Source of the DNA: Geothrix terrae
GTDB taxonomy: Bacteria; Acidobacteriota; Holophagae; Holophagales; Holophagaceae
Reading direction: 5' to 3'
Length of the DNA: 64,000 bases
NCBI RefSeq assembly: GCF_022808775.1
Contig: NZ_JAKZLA010000001.1
Location: 124,001-188,000, forward strand
A program made the position numbers and the translations under genes. Positions 43,151 through 51,460 of this stretch are shown here, piece by piece. How positions within the stretch are numbered: position 1 is the first letter of the stretch; every line of letters starts with the position of its first letter. Under the pieces are notes generated by a model that was given only the letters and a program-made list of their open reading frames with translations, was not told the DNA's origin and did not search any database.

Positions 43151-44122
43151 ATGACCCGGCTGGCCTTTGGCGGATTCGAGCTGGACCCCCACACTGGCGA
43201 ACTCTGGAAGGGAGAGGATTGCGTCCGGATCCAGGACCAGCCCCTCAAGCTGCTGCTCTGCCTGCTCGAGAGGCCGGGCCAGATCGTGGGGCGCGAAGAG
43301 CTCCAGAAGCGGGTCTGGTCCGGGGACATCCATGTGGGCTTCGAGGATGGTCTCAATGCGGCCGCCTGGCGCCTCCGCCAGGTGCTCGGGGACTCCGCGG
43401 AAGCGCCCGCCTTCATCGAGACGATCCCCCGCAAAGGCTACCGCTTCGTGGGGAAGGTGGTCTCCCTCCCGGGCAAGTCCCCTCCGCCCTCCGGATCCTT
43501 CCCAATGCCTGTCTTCAGGCCTCCCTCTGGTTCCGGGATGGACGCGTTCACCCCCACTCGGGACCGTCGGCCGTGGCGTCCTTGGACGCTGTGGTTCGGA
43601 GTCGCCCTCGGGCTGGGCCTCCTGGGCGCTGGCGTGATGCTCTGGGGGTTCATGAGGACCCCCACGGTGACCCTGGTCGTCACTCCGCTGTCCAACGTGA
43701 CGGGTGATCCCGCGGTGGACTACTTCGCTTCCGCCATGTCCCGGCAGGTCACCCAGGACCTTGCGAACGTTCCAAGCCTGGATGTCCAGTCCGTTGAAAG
43801 GCCCGATTCGGACAGGTCTTTGCCGAAGGCCGCGCTGACCCTCACCTGGACCCTGGATCGGGAGGCCTGGGGCTACCGCATCCACGTGAACCTGAGGGAT
43901 GCCCAGGGGCGCAGCCGGGGCGACCGCACCTTCCCCGTCCCGCCGGAGGAATTGCACCGGATCCACCGGACCGTTGCCGACTACATCGCCCAGCAGGCGA
44001 CAGCGCAGGTCGCGGGGCAGGCGACGGGAGAGGCCGTGGGGGCGGCGGTGGCGCCACAGATGGGCGCGGATGCCGGGGTCAGGCTGGCGGGATGGGCAGA
44101 CCGTGCTGGCGGAGGAAGCTGA
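43151..44122 (+). CDS. ToxR/CadC-type membrane-anchored transcriptional regulator
   Basis: A 323-residue protein. The N-terminal OmpR-like winged helix (about 1-102) reads FGGFELDPHTGELWKG, LLLCLLERPGQIVGREELQ and FIETIPRKGYRFVG, the usual Trans_reg_C pattern without a receiver domain. A Pro-rich linker, one membrane helix (about 146-167), and an extracytoplasmic domain (about 170-310, VTPLSNVTGDPAVDYFASAM) resembling the TolB N-terminal fold follow. It would sense a periplasmic cue and regulate DNA directly. The 268-bp region upstream contains an AT-rich patch but no clear box. The 3' end overlaps the next gene by 44 bases. Confidence 0.85.
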   Translation: MTRLAFGGFELDPHTGELWKGEDCVRIQDQPLKLLLCLLERPGQIVGREELQKRVWSGDIHVGFEDGLNAAAWRLRQVLGDSAEAPAFIETIPRKGYRFVGKVVSLPGKSPPPSGSFPMPVFRPPSGSGMDAFTPTRDRRPWRPWTLWFGVALGLGLLGAGVMLWGFMRTPTVTLVVTPLSNVTGDPAVDYFASAMSRQVTQDLANVPSLDVQSVERPDSDRSLPKAALTLTWTLDREAWGYRIHVNLRDAQGRSRGDRTFPVPPEELHRIHRTVADYIAQQATAQVAGQATGEAVGAAVAPQMGADAGVRLAGWADRAGGGS

Positions 44123-44444
44123 GCTTGTCCCAGTAGCCGCGTTGGAAGGCGATCCTCCCGTCCAGCACGCGGAAGAAGCCGCAGCCGCGCAGGCCCAGGG
44201 GATCCCGCCACTCGAGGATCGCCCACTCGCCATCCTCGAAGAGGTTCTCCACCAGGCACACCATATCCGCCGCCGCGAACTCCCGCGCGAACATGGCCCG
44301 GATCGCCTCTCGGCCCGCCACCGGGGTTTCGGCCACCTGGTGGTTCACCGCGTCCTCGTGGTACATCGCGGCCAGCGCCTCGGCATCGCCGCGGTTGAAG
44401 GCCTCGACCCAGGCCGAGACCAGGTTTCGTGGGGTGTGTGGCAT
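44079..44444 (-). CDS. SnoaL-like (NTF2-fold) protein
   Basis: A 121-residue protein with the SnoaL/NTF2-like pattern: LVSAWVEAFNRGDAEALAAMYHEDAV at the N-terminus, AGREAIRAMFAREF in the middle, and a beta-rich second half GEWAILEWRDPLGLRGCGFF ending FQRGYWDKLSFLRQHGLP. Members are small isomerases, cyclases or carrier-like proteins, and the function here is unknown. It overlaps the convergent regulator by 44 bases and is followed upstream by a DinB-like gene at 22 bp, probably one transcript. Confidence 0.82.
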   Translation of the reverse strand: MPHTPRNLVSAWVEAFNRGDAEALAAMYHEDAVNHQVAETPVAGREAIRAMFAREFAAADMVCLVENLFEDGEWAILEWRDPLGLRGCGFFRVLDGRIAFQRGYWDKLSFLRQHGLPIPPA

Positions 44445-44466
44445 GGGGACTCCGGGTGGCGGGGCG

Positions 44467-45006
44467 TCAGGCCTGGGGCCGGTCCTTCATCTTGGCGGCG
44501 TTGTAGGCAACGCTTCCACCTCTGGCGACGCTGAGCGACTTCCAGGAGTCTGGCGCCAGGTGTTTCGCGAGGAAGACGATCTGGCCCGTGTGGTAGGGGT
44601 AGTGGGCGAGCTGGCGGTTGATGGCTTCGAGCACGGTGTGGGTCTCCTTCCGGATGGTCACCACGCGGTCGAGGTCGGCGGCGGTGAGGCTTCCCAGGGT
44701 ATCGAAGAGGCAGGCCCAGCCCCGTTCCCAGCGGTCGCGCAGGGCCTCGGGGTCGAAAGTCTCGGGATCCTCGAACTCGGTGTCGCGGTGGCGGTCCGGC
44801 TTCTCGCCATCGGTGGTCAGGAAGTCGGTCCAGCGGGAGAGCATGTTGCCCGAGAGGTGCAGCATCAGCGTGGCCAGGCTGTTGGATTCCGGATCCAGCC
44901 GGTGGGTCCAGCGTTCCACGGGCACCTGCGCGAGGGCGCGGTCGCACTGGGTGCGCGCTTCGCGGAAGCGCTTGAGGGCATCGGCCAGGTAGAGGTCGCC
45001 GTTCAA
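44467..45006 (-). CDS. DinB-like / DUF1572 protein
   Basis: A 179-residue four-helix protein of the DinB/YfiT superfamily: LKRFREARTQCDRALAQV, NSLATLMLHLSGNMLSRWTDFL with the first metal-type His, and HYPYHTGQIVFLAKHLAPDSW near the C-terminus with the His pair typical of DUF1572. These may be metal-dependent thiol transferases. I choose a TTG start at 45006 because AGGAG lies upstream. The ATG at 45132 would add 42 low-complexity residues that do not fit the family. Confidence 0.75.
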   Translation of the reverse strand: MNGDLYLADALKRFREARTQCDRALAQVPVERWTHRLDPESNSLATLMLHLSGNMLSRWTDFLTTDGEKPDRHRDTEFEDPETFDPEALRDRWERGWACLFDTLGSLTAADLDRVVTIRKETHTVLEAINRQLAHYPYHTGQIVFLAKHLAPDSWKSLSVARGGSVAYNAAKMKDRPQA

Positions 45007-45055
45007 TGGAGGCTCCTGGGAAGGGGTGGCAGGTGGGATCGAGGCTGGGCCCGCC

Positions 45056-45507
45056 TCAGGACAGGATGGCCGTGGGAGGCGCATAGGCCTTGGACATCCG
45101 CCGGAACTCGATCCGGATGTCCTCGAAGTCATGGAATTCCGCGCCCGTTTCCGCGTAGCCCAGGCCCCGGTAGAAGCGGATGGCGCGGTCGTTGCCGTGG
45201 TACACCACCAGCCAGGCGGACGGGGCCTTGCGGGCCCTCATTGCGTCCTCGCCCGCCTGCATGAGGCGCCGCCCGCCTTCAGCTTCAGGAAGCCCTGGAG
45301 GCGGCCCCCCGCCTCGGCCACGAAGTAGAGGTTGGCGGTCTTGGCCAGGCTTCCGCCGATCTTCCGGGCGGAGTAGGTCCCGTCCAGGTAGCGGGCCAGC
45401 ACGTCTTCCCGGAACAGCGCCCCGAAGGCCCAGGAGAAGCTCTTCCGGCCCAGGGAGGCGATGGCTTCGGCATCTCCCGCGACCGCACTGCGCACCGTCG
45501 TGTTCAT
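45056..45507 (-). pseudogene. GNAT acetyltransferase broken by internal deletion and frameshift
   Basis: The 5' part (ATG 45507) reads MNTTVRSAVAGDAEAIASLG through YFVAEAGGRLQGFLKLKAG, the first half of a GNAT fold, then terminates at 45238. The 3' half continues in another frame as GRRLMQAGEDAMRARKA, then WLVVYHGNDRAIRFYRGLGYAETG, ending at 45056. The segment that should lie between (strand 4 and most of the acetyl-CoA loop, usually about 20 residues) is missing. The join falls near 45271-45276 in GGCGGGCGGCGCC, a short repeat that could have mediated deletion. An assembly error is the alternative, but a single-base error would not explain the missing residues. Confidence 0.72.
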
Positions 45508-45539
45508 CCCAGGCTCCTCGAACAGGGGATCGGCATGAC

Positions 45540-45554
45540 TGAGAACGATTCTCG
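45540..45554. promoter_or_regulatory. Fur-box-like inverted repeat
   Basis: TGAGAAC-G-ATTCTCG differs at two positions from the 7-1-7 form TGAGAAT-N-ATTCTCA often seen for Fur-family sites in GC-rich bacteria, and contains the perfect pair GAGAA-N3-TTCTC. It lies 33 bp upstream of the GNAT pseudogene start. A second short repeat (GAATC-C-GATTC, 45563-45573) is next to it. A single site without a known fur gene in view is suggestive only. Confidence 0.4.
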
Positions 45555-45627
45555 ATCGCCGGGAATCCGATTCGAGGATGCCGGCTCGTCCGGGCCCGGG
45601 CCACCCGACTCTTGCGGTATTTGACGA

Positions 45628-46176
45628 TCAGACAACTTTCGCGCCGGCCGGCCGGGCGAACCCCGACCGGATCCGCCGCACCAGCACCGGCACGACGAGC
45701 ATGGCGCCGAGGACGATCCACATGGTGGTGTTCGGGTTCTTGATGACCGTGTTCAGGCGCAGGGTCGTGAGGGCGATGACGCCGTAGTAGAGCATGTCGC
45801 CCGTGATGGCGATGGCCCAGCCCGCCAGGAAGCCGTGGCCCGCGGCCAGGGCCGCGCTCCGGCCGGTCATGGGGTCCACGCCGAAGGCGATCATGACGAG
45901 GGAGATGGGCCCTGCGCCGGGGCCGCCGACATGCGCGGCGCTGCGGGCCATGACTTCCCGCATCGCCGCACCGAACCGGGCCAGGAAGGGCACCCGCCGT
46001 CCCAGCGCCACGAACCCCCGGAGCACCGGCTCGAAGGCCAGGGCCAGCAGCACGTCCGACACGAAGTACAGCCCCGCGGTCAGGGGCCAAGCCAGCCCTT
46101 TGGACTGCGCCAGCAGCACCCCCGCCGGGATCCCGCCCCCAACGGGGAGCAGGAAGAGGAGGAGGACGGGAAGCAT
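45628..46176 (-). CDS. Integral membrane protein of unknown function
   Basis: A 182-residue protein with about five hydrophobic helices: residues 1-24, 31-50 (PLTAGLYFVSDVLLALAFEP), 88-102 (ISLVMIAFG), 108-135 (AGHGFLAGWAIAITGDMLYYGVIAL) and 149-166 (MWIVLGAMLVVPVLV). A conserved-looking GGGIPAGVLLAQSKG follows the first helix. It resembles small exporters of the LysE/COG2426 kind in size, but I see no diagnostic motif. The gene precedes the GNAT pseudogene by 120 bp. Confidence 0.65.
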   Translation of the reverse strand: MLPVLLLFLLPVGGGIPAGVLLAQSKGLAWPLTAGLYFVSDVLLALAFEPVLRGFVALGRRVPFLARFGAAMREVMARSAAHVGGPGAGPISLVMIAFGVDPMTGRSAALAAGHGFLAGWAIAITGDMLYYGVIALTTLRLNTVIKNPNTTMWIVLGAMLVVPVLVRRIRSGFARPAGAKVV

Positions 46177-46237
46177 GAACCCATGCTACCCGGCTGACCG
46201 CCGAGGCCTGGTGCCAATGGGACCGTGGCAGGCCCTC

Positions 46238-46462
46238 TTAGCTCCGGGTGCCCTTCGGGTCGAGAGACCTCGGATAGGTGCGCTCCTCCTGGATCTGGCC
46301 GTTCTCCTTGTGGATCTTCACAGAGCCCGGGTGGTCGTGCATGTAGGCACGCATCTGCCCGATCGCGTCCGCCTTGGTCATCGCGTGGACGACCGGCCGG
46401 TTGCCTCCCTCAGGCTTGAGGTTCCAGGCGTTACCTTCCTTGGCGAGGTGATAGTTTTTCAT
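46238..46462 (-). CDS. DUF2188 family protein
   Basis: A 74-residue small protein matching the DUF2188 pattern: N-terminal YHLAKEGNAWNLKPEGGNRP, a helix rich in Ala and charged residues (MTKADAIGQMRAYMHDHPGS), and the closing strand VKIHKENGQIQEERTYP followed by a DP. These short proteins pair a beta-hairpin with a helix. Their function is not established. They are often induced by stress and found in soil bacteria. The 120 bp between it and the next gene contain nothing recognisable. Confidence 0.8.
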   Translation of the reverse strand: MKNYHLAKEGNAWNLKPEGGNRPVVHAMTKADAIGQMRAYMHDHPGSVKIHKENGQIQEERTYPRSLDPKGTRS

Positions 46463-46584
46463 ACCGCCCTCCTCATGTGGCTATCGCCGGTGCTGAAGAT
46501 AGGCCTTTCCTGCAGCATGGCCAATGAAGCTGCCGCGCCCTGCGGCGGTGGCCCTTGAATGGGCCTCCGTGCTGCCCGGGATCT

Positions 46585-47157
46585 TCAATGCCTGGAAATA
46601 ACGGGGGGCGTCACCTTGAAGACGAAGGCAGGAACCAGATCCATGCCCAAGTGCTTGGCGCAGATCGCCCGATGATGGCCATCGAATCGGAACATCCTGT
46701 AGGGGAGATCGAACTCGGCTACGTCCACCAGCAGGACCGGCCGACGAATCCCGTCCCTCTCGACGCTCCGGGCAAGCCGCCGGAACTCCTCCGCCTTCGC
46801 CAAAGCGCAAGCCAGGGTCCGTCCATGGTTCCCGATCTGGATGTCCTGGATGTAACGGGCCTGTTCCAGTTGAGCACCGTTTGCCCGAAGTACTTCCAGG
46901 TAGGCCTCATTCTCCTCGTGGTTCTTTTCCAAAACCGAATCGACTGGTATCCATAGGGCATCGACACGGGTGAAGCGCGGGGTCTCATAATGCCTGGCGG
47001 TGACGGAGGCGGCCTTGCACCAGTCCCTTTCGAATTTCACGTGGGTTTTGGGCCATACAAGGGCCAGTAATGCCTTGAATTGCATGGCGAAGGATGGCGG
47101 TTGTTCGCCACGGTCGATCTCACATGGTTTTCTGGAAATCATCTGGAGCACAGACAC
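46585..47157 (-). CDS. Orphan ParB/Srx-fold domain protein in AT-richer DNA
   Basis: A 190-residue protein whose C-terminal half carries the ParB-N/sulfiredoxin-fold signature: IRRPVLLVDV, then YRMFRFDGHHRAICAKHLGMDLVPAFVFKV (residues about 150-180). An initial region (RVDALWIPVDSV) could be the first strand. No ParA, parS or helix-turn-helix domain accompanies it, so it is not a chromosome-partition ParB. Stand-alone ParB-like proteins include nucleases, CTPases and phage proteins. The gene and its 5' region are visibly poorer in G+C than the neighbours, which suggests acquisition. Confidence 0.7.
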   Translation of the reverse strand: MSVLQMISRKPCEIDRGEQPPSFAMQFKALLALVWPKTHVKFERDWCKAASVTARHYETPRFTRVDALWIPVDSVLEKNHEENEAYLEVLRANGAQLEQARYIQDIQIGNHGRTLACALAKAEEFRRLARSVERDGIRRPVLLVDVAEFDLPYRMFRFDGHHRAICAKHLGMDLVPAFVFKVTPPVISRH

Positions 47158-47477
47158 CCCTTTCGAGCTTTTCCTGGTTGGTGGCTCAAACCTAGGTTGC
47201 TAAAACCTGACTTGCAACACCGTAGGTCCGGTAGGAAATTGACTACACTAAACAGAGATCTGCCCGGTCGTCCACTTTCACCTGGATCAGGTATGCCGGA
47301 TCCGTTGGAACCGGACTTGAGAACCCACCTGACCTTGGGGATTCCGCCATTCCGCCAGGGGTATGGATTCAGTAGGCAGGGCCCAGCCGACCCCCAGGCA
47401 ACCGCCGGCAGACTGACCCGTCCATGAAGTGCCGTGGGGTTTTGTTACGACCTCTTAGGCGCTGTTGCGAGGGACGT
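47158..47477. other. Gene-free 320-bp stretch, AT-richer
   Basis: No frame here is supported as a gene. It holds a small tandem repeat (ATTCCGCC twice, 47341-47356), a TTGACT-like hexamer without a matching -10, and no strong hairpin. Composition is similar to the ParB-like gene next to it, so it may be the rest of an acquired segment. I cannot assign a riboswitch or small RNA. Confidence 0.5.
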
Positions 47478-48770
47478 TTAGCCCCACACCCGCTTGCCGC
47501 CCACCCAGGTGCCGAGGACCTGGCCGGGCAGGCTCCAGCCCTTGAAGGGAGTGTTGTAGGACTTGGACTGGATGAAGGCGCGGTCCACCTGGACCTTGGC
47601 GCCGGGATCGAAGAGGACGAAGTCGGCGGGGGCGCCGGGCTGGAGGCTGCCGAGGCCGCGGCGGTCCAGATGGAAGGCCTGGGCGGGCTTCCAGGAGAGC
47701 AGGGCGATGGCCTGGGCCAGGTTGAGGACCTTGCGGTTCACCAGCAGCTCCATCGTGAGGGGGAGGGCGGTCTCCAGGCCGATGACGCCGAAGGCGGCGA
47801 TGGGCAGCTCCACTTCCTTGTCGTCCCAGGCATGGGGCGCATGGTCAGTGGCGATGGCGTCCACCGTGCCGTCCGCGAGAGCCTCCAGCACCGCCTGGAT
47901 GTCAGCCTCGGTGCGGAGGGGCGGGTTCATCTTGTAGTCGCTGTCGAACTTCATCAGTTCCTTGTCCGACAGCGCGAAGTGGTGGGGCGTCACCTCGCAG
48001 GTCACATTCAGCCCCCGGGCCTTGGCCTCGCGCACCATGCGCAGGGAGCCCTTCGTGCTGAGGTGGGCCAGGTGCAGATGGCCGCCGGTGTGCTCGGCCA
48101 GGACGATGTCCCTGGCCACCATGGCCTCCTCCGCCGCTGCGGGGATACCGAGACAGCCGAGCGACGCGCTCACGGCGCCCTCGTGCATGTAGCCCTTGCC
48201 GGCCAGGTCGCGATCCTCCTCGTGGGCCACCACGGGGACTTCCAGCCAGCGCGTGTACTCCAGCGCCCGTCGCATCAAGGCCGAGTTGCCGATGGGCTGG
48301 CCGTCATCGGAGAAGGCGACGCAGCCCGCGGCCTTCAGGGTGCCCATGTCCGCCAGTTCCTCGCCCTTCATCTCGCGGCTGACGGTCCCGATGGGGAAGT
48401 AGCGGCACAGGTCGGCTTTCGCCGCGCGGGTCAGCATCATTTCCGTGATGGCCACGCTGTCGTTCACGGGCTTGGTGTTGGCCATGGCGCAGACGGAGGT
48501 GAAACCGCCGGCCACCGCGGCCCGGCTACCCGTCTCGATGCTCTCCTTGCGGGTCTGTCCCGGTTCGCGGAAATGAACATGCAGGTCCACGAAGCCCGGT
48601 GCCAGCACCGCGCCGCCGCCATCCAGCACTTCGGCTCCGGCCGCGAGGAGGTCGTGCTCCGCCTCCGTCCCGATGGCCGCCACGGCCCCCTCAACCACCA
48701 GCAGCGAGCCCGGCCCGTCCAGGTTCTGCACGGGATCCACAAGGCGGACGTTCTTCACGAGGAGGGACAT
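47478..48770 (-). CDS. pyrC: Dihydroorotase, class I
   Basis: A 430-residue zinc amidohydrolase that interconverts carbamoyl-aspartate and dihydroorotate in pyrimidine synthesis. The metal site GFVDLHVHFREPG has His64 and His66, NTKPVNDS follows, and ATDHAPHAWDDKE carries the catalytic Asp. It is of the class I length (about 430), unlike the 345-residue E. coli PyrC. It lies 92 bp downstream of guaB on the same strand, a purine-pyrimidine pairing with a repeat-rich spacer. Confidence 0.95.
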   Translation of the reverse strand: MSLLVKNVRLVDPVQNLDGPGSLLVVEGAVAAIGTEAEHDLLAAGAEVLDGGGAVLAPGFVDLHVHFREPGQTRKESIETGSRAAVAGGFTSVCAMANTKPVNDSVAITEMMLTRAAKADLCRYFPIGTVSREMKGEELADMGTLKAAGCVAFSDDGQPIGNSALMRRALEYTRWLEVPVVAHEEDRDLAGKGYMHEGAVSASLGCLGIPAAAEEAMVARDIVLAEHTGGHLHLAHLSTKGSLRMVREAKARGLNVTCEVTPHHFALSDKELMKFDSDYKMNPPLRTEADIQAVLEALADGTVDAIATDHAPHAWDDKEVELPIAAFGVIGLETALPLTMELLVNRKVLNLAQAIALLSWKPAQAFHLDRRGLGSLQPGAPADFVLFDPGAKVQVDRAFIQSKSYNTPFKGWSLPGQVLGTWVGGKRVWG

Positions 48771-48805
48771 GGGGGCTCCGGGGATGCCTTCAGATCTAGT
48801 TTGGG

Positions 48806-48850
48806 CTGTCCGCTGTCAACTGTCAGCTGTCAGTGGCCGACAGCCGACAG
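48806..48850. repeat. 7-bp tandem repeats CTGTCNN (four) and inverted GACAGNN (two)
   Basis: CTGTC occurs at 48806, 48813, 48820 and 48827, exactly seven bases apart, followed by its complement GACAG at 48839 and 48846, again seven apart. The last two CTGTC copies can fold on the GACAG pair into a stem of 6 + 5 pairs with one A-C mismatch and a loop AGTGGCC. It lies between guaB and pyrC and could serve as the guaB terminator. It looks like a short tandemly repeated element of the kind dispersed in some genomes. Confidence 0.75.
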
Positions 48851-48862
48851 CTCATGGCCCCT

Positions 48863-50323
48863 CTACTCCATCCGGTAGTTCGGGGCTTCCTTGGTGATCA
48901 TGACGTCGTGGGCATGGCTCTCGCGGAGGCCGGCGCCGCTGATCTCGACGAGGGTGGCCTTCTGCTGGAAGTCGGCGACGGAGGCGCCGCCGCTGAGGCC
49001 CATGCCGGCGCGGAGGCCGCCCATGAGCTGGGTGACCAGGTCGGCCATGCGACCCTTGTAGGGCACCTGGCCTTCGATGCCCTCGGGCACGAGCTTGGTG
49101 TCGTCCTTGCCTTCCTGGAAATAACGGTCCTTGCTGCCCTGCTTCATGGCGCCCAGGCTGCCCATGCCGCGGTAGGACTTGAAGGTTCGGCCGGCGTAGA
49201 AGATGGTTTCGCCGGGGGCTTCGTCGGTGCCCGCGAAGAGGCTGCCGATCATGACCGCATCGGCGCCCGCTGCGATGGCCTTGGCCACATCACCGCTGAA
49301 CTTGATGCCACCGTCGGCGATGCAGCTGACGCCAGCCTCGCGGCAGGCCCGGCTGGCTTCCGCCACGGCCGTGATCTGGGGCATGCCCGCCCCGGTGACG
49401 ATGCGGGTGGTGCAGATGGAGCCGGGCCCGATGCCGACCTTCACCGCATCGGCGCCTGCGGCGGCCAGGTCCTTCGCGCCCTGGTAGGTGGCCACGTTGC
49501 CGGCGATGAGGGCCACGCCGGGGTGTGCCTTCTTGAGGGCCTTCACGGCGTCGATGATGCCTTTGCTGTGGCCGTGGGAGCTGTCCAGGCAGAGCACGTC
49601 CACCTTGGCTTCCACCAGGGCGGCGGCGCGGTCCAGCAGCTCTTTGCCTACGCCTACGGCGGCGCCCACGCGCAGGCGCCCATGGGTGTCCTTGCAGGCA
49701 TTGGGGTACTCGATGGACTTCTCGATGTCCTTGACGGTGATGAGGCCCTTGAGCTGGCCCTGGCCGTCCACCACCAGCAGCTTCTCGATGCGGTGCTTCT
49801 GCAGGATGCCCTTGGCCTCCTGCAGCGTGGTGCCCACGGGCACGGTGATGAGGTTCTCCTTGGTCATGGCCTCGCGCACCGGGAGCTCCCAGCGGGTCTC
49901 GAAGCGCAGGTCGCGGTTGGTGAGGATGCCCACCAGGCGGTGGCCCTCCACCACGGGGACGCCGCTGATGCGGAACTTGGCCATGAGGGCCTCGGCGTCC
50001 CGGATGGGCGCGTCGGGTCCGATGGTGATGGGGTCCGTGATCATGCCGGATTCCGACCGCTTCACCTTGTCCACTTCCTCGGCCTGGCGCTCGGGGCTGA
50101 GGTTCTTGTGGATGATGCCGATGCCGCCCAGCTGGGCCAGGGCGATGGCCATGCGGCTTTCCGTCACCGTGTCCATGGCGGCGGAGAGGAGGGGGATGCG
50201 CAGGCCGATGTCCTTAGTCAGCCGGGTGCCCAGGTCCACCTGGTTGGGGTGGATCTCCGAGTAGCCGGGGACGAGCAGGACGTCGTCGAAGGTCAGCGCG
50301 CGCATCAGGGGCAAGGTCAGCAT
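48863..50323 (-). CDS. guaB: Inosine-5'-monophosphate dehydrogenase
   Basis: Oxidises IMP to XMP with NAD+, the first step of guanine nucleotide synthesis. From ATG 50323 ([20 protein letters not shown]) it has 486 residues, matching the family. A longer frame start at 50365 is rejected. Two CBS domains lie at about 95-210 ([20 protein letters not shown] and [16 protein letters not shown]). The catalytic loop is [17 protein letters not shown] with the active-site Cys, and the flap is near [20 protein letters not shown] lies just upstream of the start. Confidence 0.96.
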   Translation of the reverse strand: MLTLPLMRALTFDDVLLVPGYSEIHPNQVDLGTRLTKDIGLRIPLLSAAMDTVTESRMAIALAQLGGIGIIHKNLSPERQAEEVDKVKRSESGMITDPITIGPDAPIRDAEALMAKFRISGVPVVEGHRLVGILTNRDLRFETRWELPVREAMTKENLITVPVGTTLQEAKGILQKHRIEKLLVVDGQGQLKGLITVKDIEKSIEYPNACKDTHGRLRVGAAVGVGKELLDRAAALVEAKVDVLCLDSSHGHSKGIIDAVKALKKAHPGVALIAGNVATYQGAKDLAAAGADAVKVGIGPGSICTTRIVTGAGMPQITAVAEASRACREAGVSCIADGGIKFSGDVAKAIAAGADAVMIGSLFAGTDEAPGETIFYAGRTFKSYRGMGSLGAMKQGSKDRYFQEGKDDTKLVPEGIEGQVPYKGRMADLVTQLMGGLRAGMGLSGGASVADFQQKATLVEISGAGLRESHAHDVMITKEAPNYRME

Positions 50324-50374
50324 GGGGAGCCTTTTTCCGGACCCGCAGCCTGCGGGACCTTGCATCCCATGGTC

Positions 50375-51313
50375 TCACGGCTGGGGCGCGGGTTCCAGCG
50401 GACGCTCGCAACGCAGGCCGTCCCGGGAACTTCCGCGCCATGGACCCCAGGTGCCGCAGGTCCCGGCAAGGTCGGGACACCGGGGCTGAAAGGGGCAGCC
50501 CGGCGGGCGATCCTGGGGCGCGGGAAGGAAGCCCGCATCCCGGGAAGGCTGCCTCCGGGCGCCCGCCAGAAGGCGCGCGGTGTAGGGGTGGCGGGGGCTC
50601 TCGAGGAGACGGGCGGCGGGTCCTGACTCCACCGGTTCGCCGCCGTAGAGCACCAGCAGGCGGTCGCAGGCCCTCGCCGCCAAGCCCAGGTCGTGGGTGA
50701 TCCACAGGAAGCCGAGGTTCCGCTCCTGCTGGAGTTCGAGCACGACCTCCAGGAAGGCCTGCTGCGCCGCTGGATCCAGGGCCGTGGTGGGCTCGTCGAG
50801 CACCAATAGCTCCGGATCGCAGGAAAGGGCGATGGCCAGAGCCAGCCGTTGCCTCTGGCCGCCGCTGACCTGATGGGGGAAGCGGGCCAGGAAGGCCGGG
50901 GTGGTGGGCAGGCGCAGCCGCTCGAGCAGCGGGGCGAGGCGGGCCAGGGCCGCTTCAGGCGATTCTTTCCGGTGGACACCCGGCAGCAGGGTCAGGTGCT
51001 GGGCCAGGGTCAGCAGAGGGTTCATGACCTGCCGGGGGTCCTGGGGCATCCAGGCCATCCGGGCGCCGCGAATGCGGTCCCATTCCCGTCCGGGGTGGTG
51101 CATGGGAACGCCGAAAGCCGTGAACCTTCCCCCCGCCGGCCGCACTCCAGGAGGCAGGACACCGAACAGCGCCTGCGTCAGCAGGCTCTTGCCCGACCCG
51201 CTCTCTCCCACCAGACCCAGGCGGTCACCGGGAGCCAGGTGGAGGTCCAGCGGCCCGAGCAGGCGGACCCCGTCCACCCGTTCCAGGAGCAGCGCGTCGA
51301 TGGCCAGGGACAT
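50375..51313 (-). CDS. Peptide/nickel-type ABC transporter ATP-binding protein (DppD/OppD-like), orphan
   Basis: A 312-residue ABC ATPase. Walker A is GLVGESGSGKSLLTQ, the Q-loop sits in WMPQDP, the signature is VSGGQRQRLALAIALS, Walker B is LLVLDEPTTALD, and the H-loop is WITHDLG. The C-terminal oligopeptide-type extension reads HPYTARLLAG with a four-Cys segment PPGCPFQPRCPDLAGTC, seen in Opp/Dpp ATPases where it can hold an Fe-S cluster. No permease or binding protein is adjacent, so its partners are elsewhere. It is 51 bp upstream of guaB on the same strand. Confidence 0.88.
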   Translation of the reverse strand: MSLAIDALLLERVDGVRLLGPLDLHLAPGDRLGLVGESGSGKSLLTQALFGVLPPGVRPAGGRFTAFGVPMHHPGREWDRIRGARMAWMPQDPRQVMNPLLTLAQHLTLLPGVHRKESPEAALARLAPLLERLRLPTTPAFLARFPHQVSGGQRQRLALAIALSCDPELLVLDEPTTALDPAAQQAFLEVVLELQQERNLGFLWITHDLGLAARACDRLLVLYGGEPVESGPAARLLESPRHPYTARLLAGARRQPSRDAGFLPAPQDRPPGCPFQPRCPDLAGTCGTWGPWRGSSRDGLRCERPLEPAPQP

Positions 51314-51460
51314 GGCCTGAGAATGGCATGGAAGTGATGGAAGTCAAAGGGTTCCATAGAGTCCCCGATTGCCCCTTGACGCCTTCCGGGGGGGTCCTAC
51401 CCTTGGGCCACCTGATCACCCTGCGGGCCCGGCAGAGGCCCGCCCAGGCAAGGAGGATTC

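Noticed and set aside
47158-47477. Riboswitch or small RNA in the gap upstream of the ParB-like gene and downstream of pyrC
   Set aside because: No strong stem, no conserved box and no promoter with a matching terminator could be found by eye.
48806-48850. CRISPR array
   Set aside because: The repeat unit is 7 bp with no spacers, and no cas genes are present.
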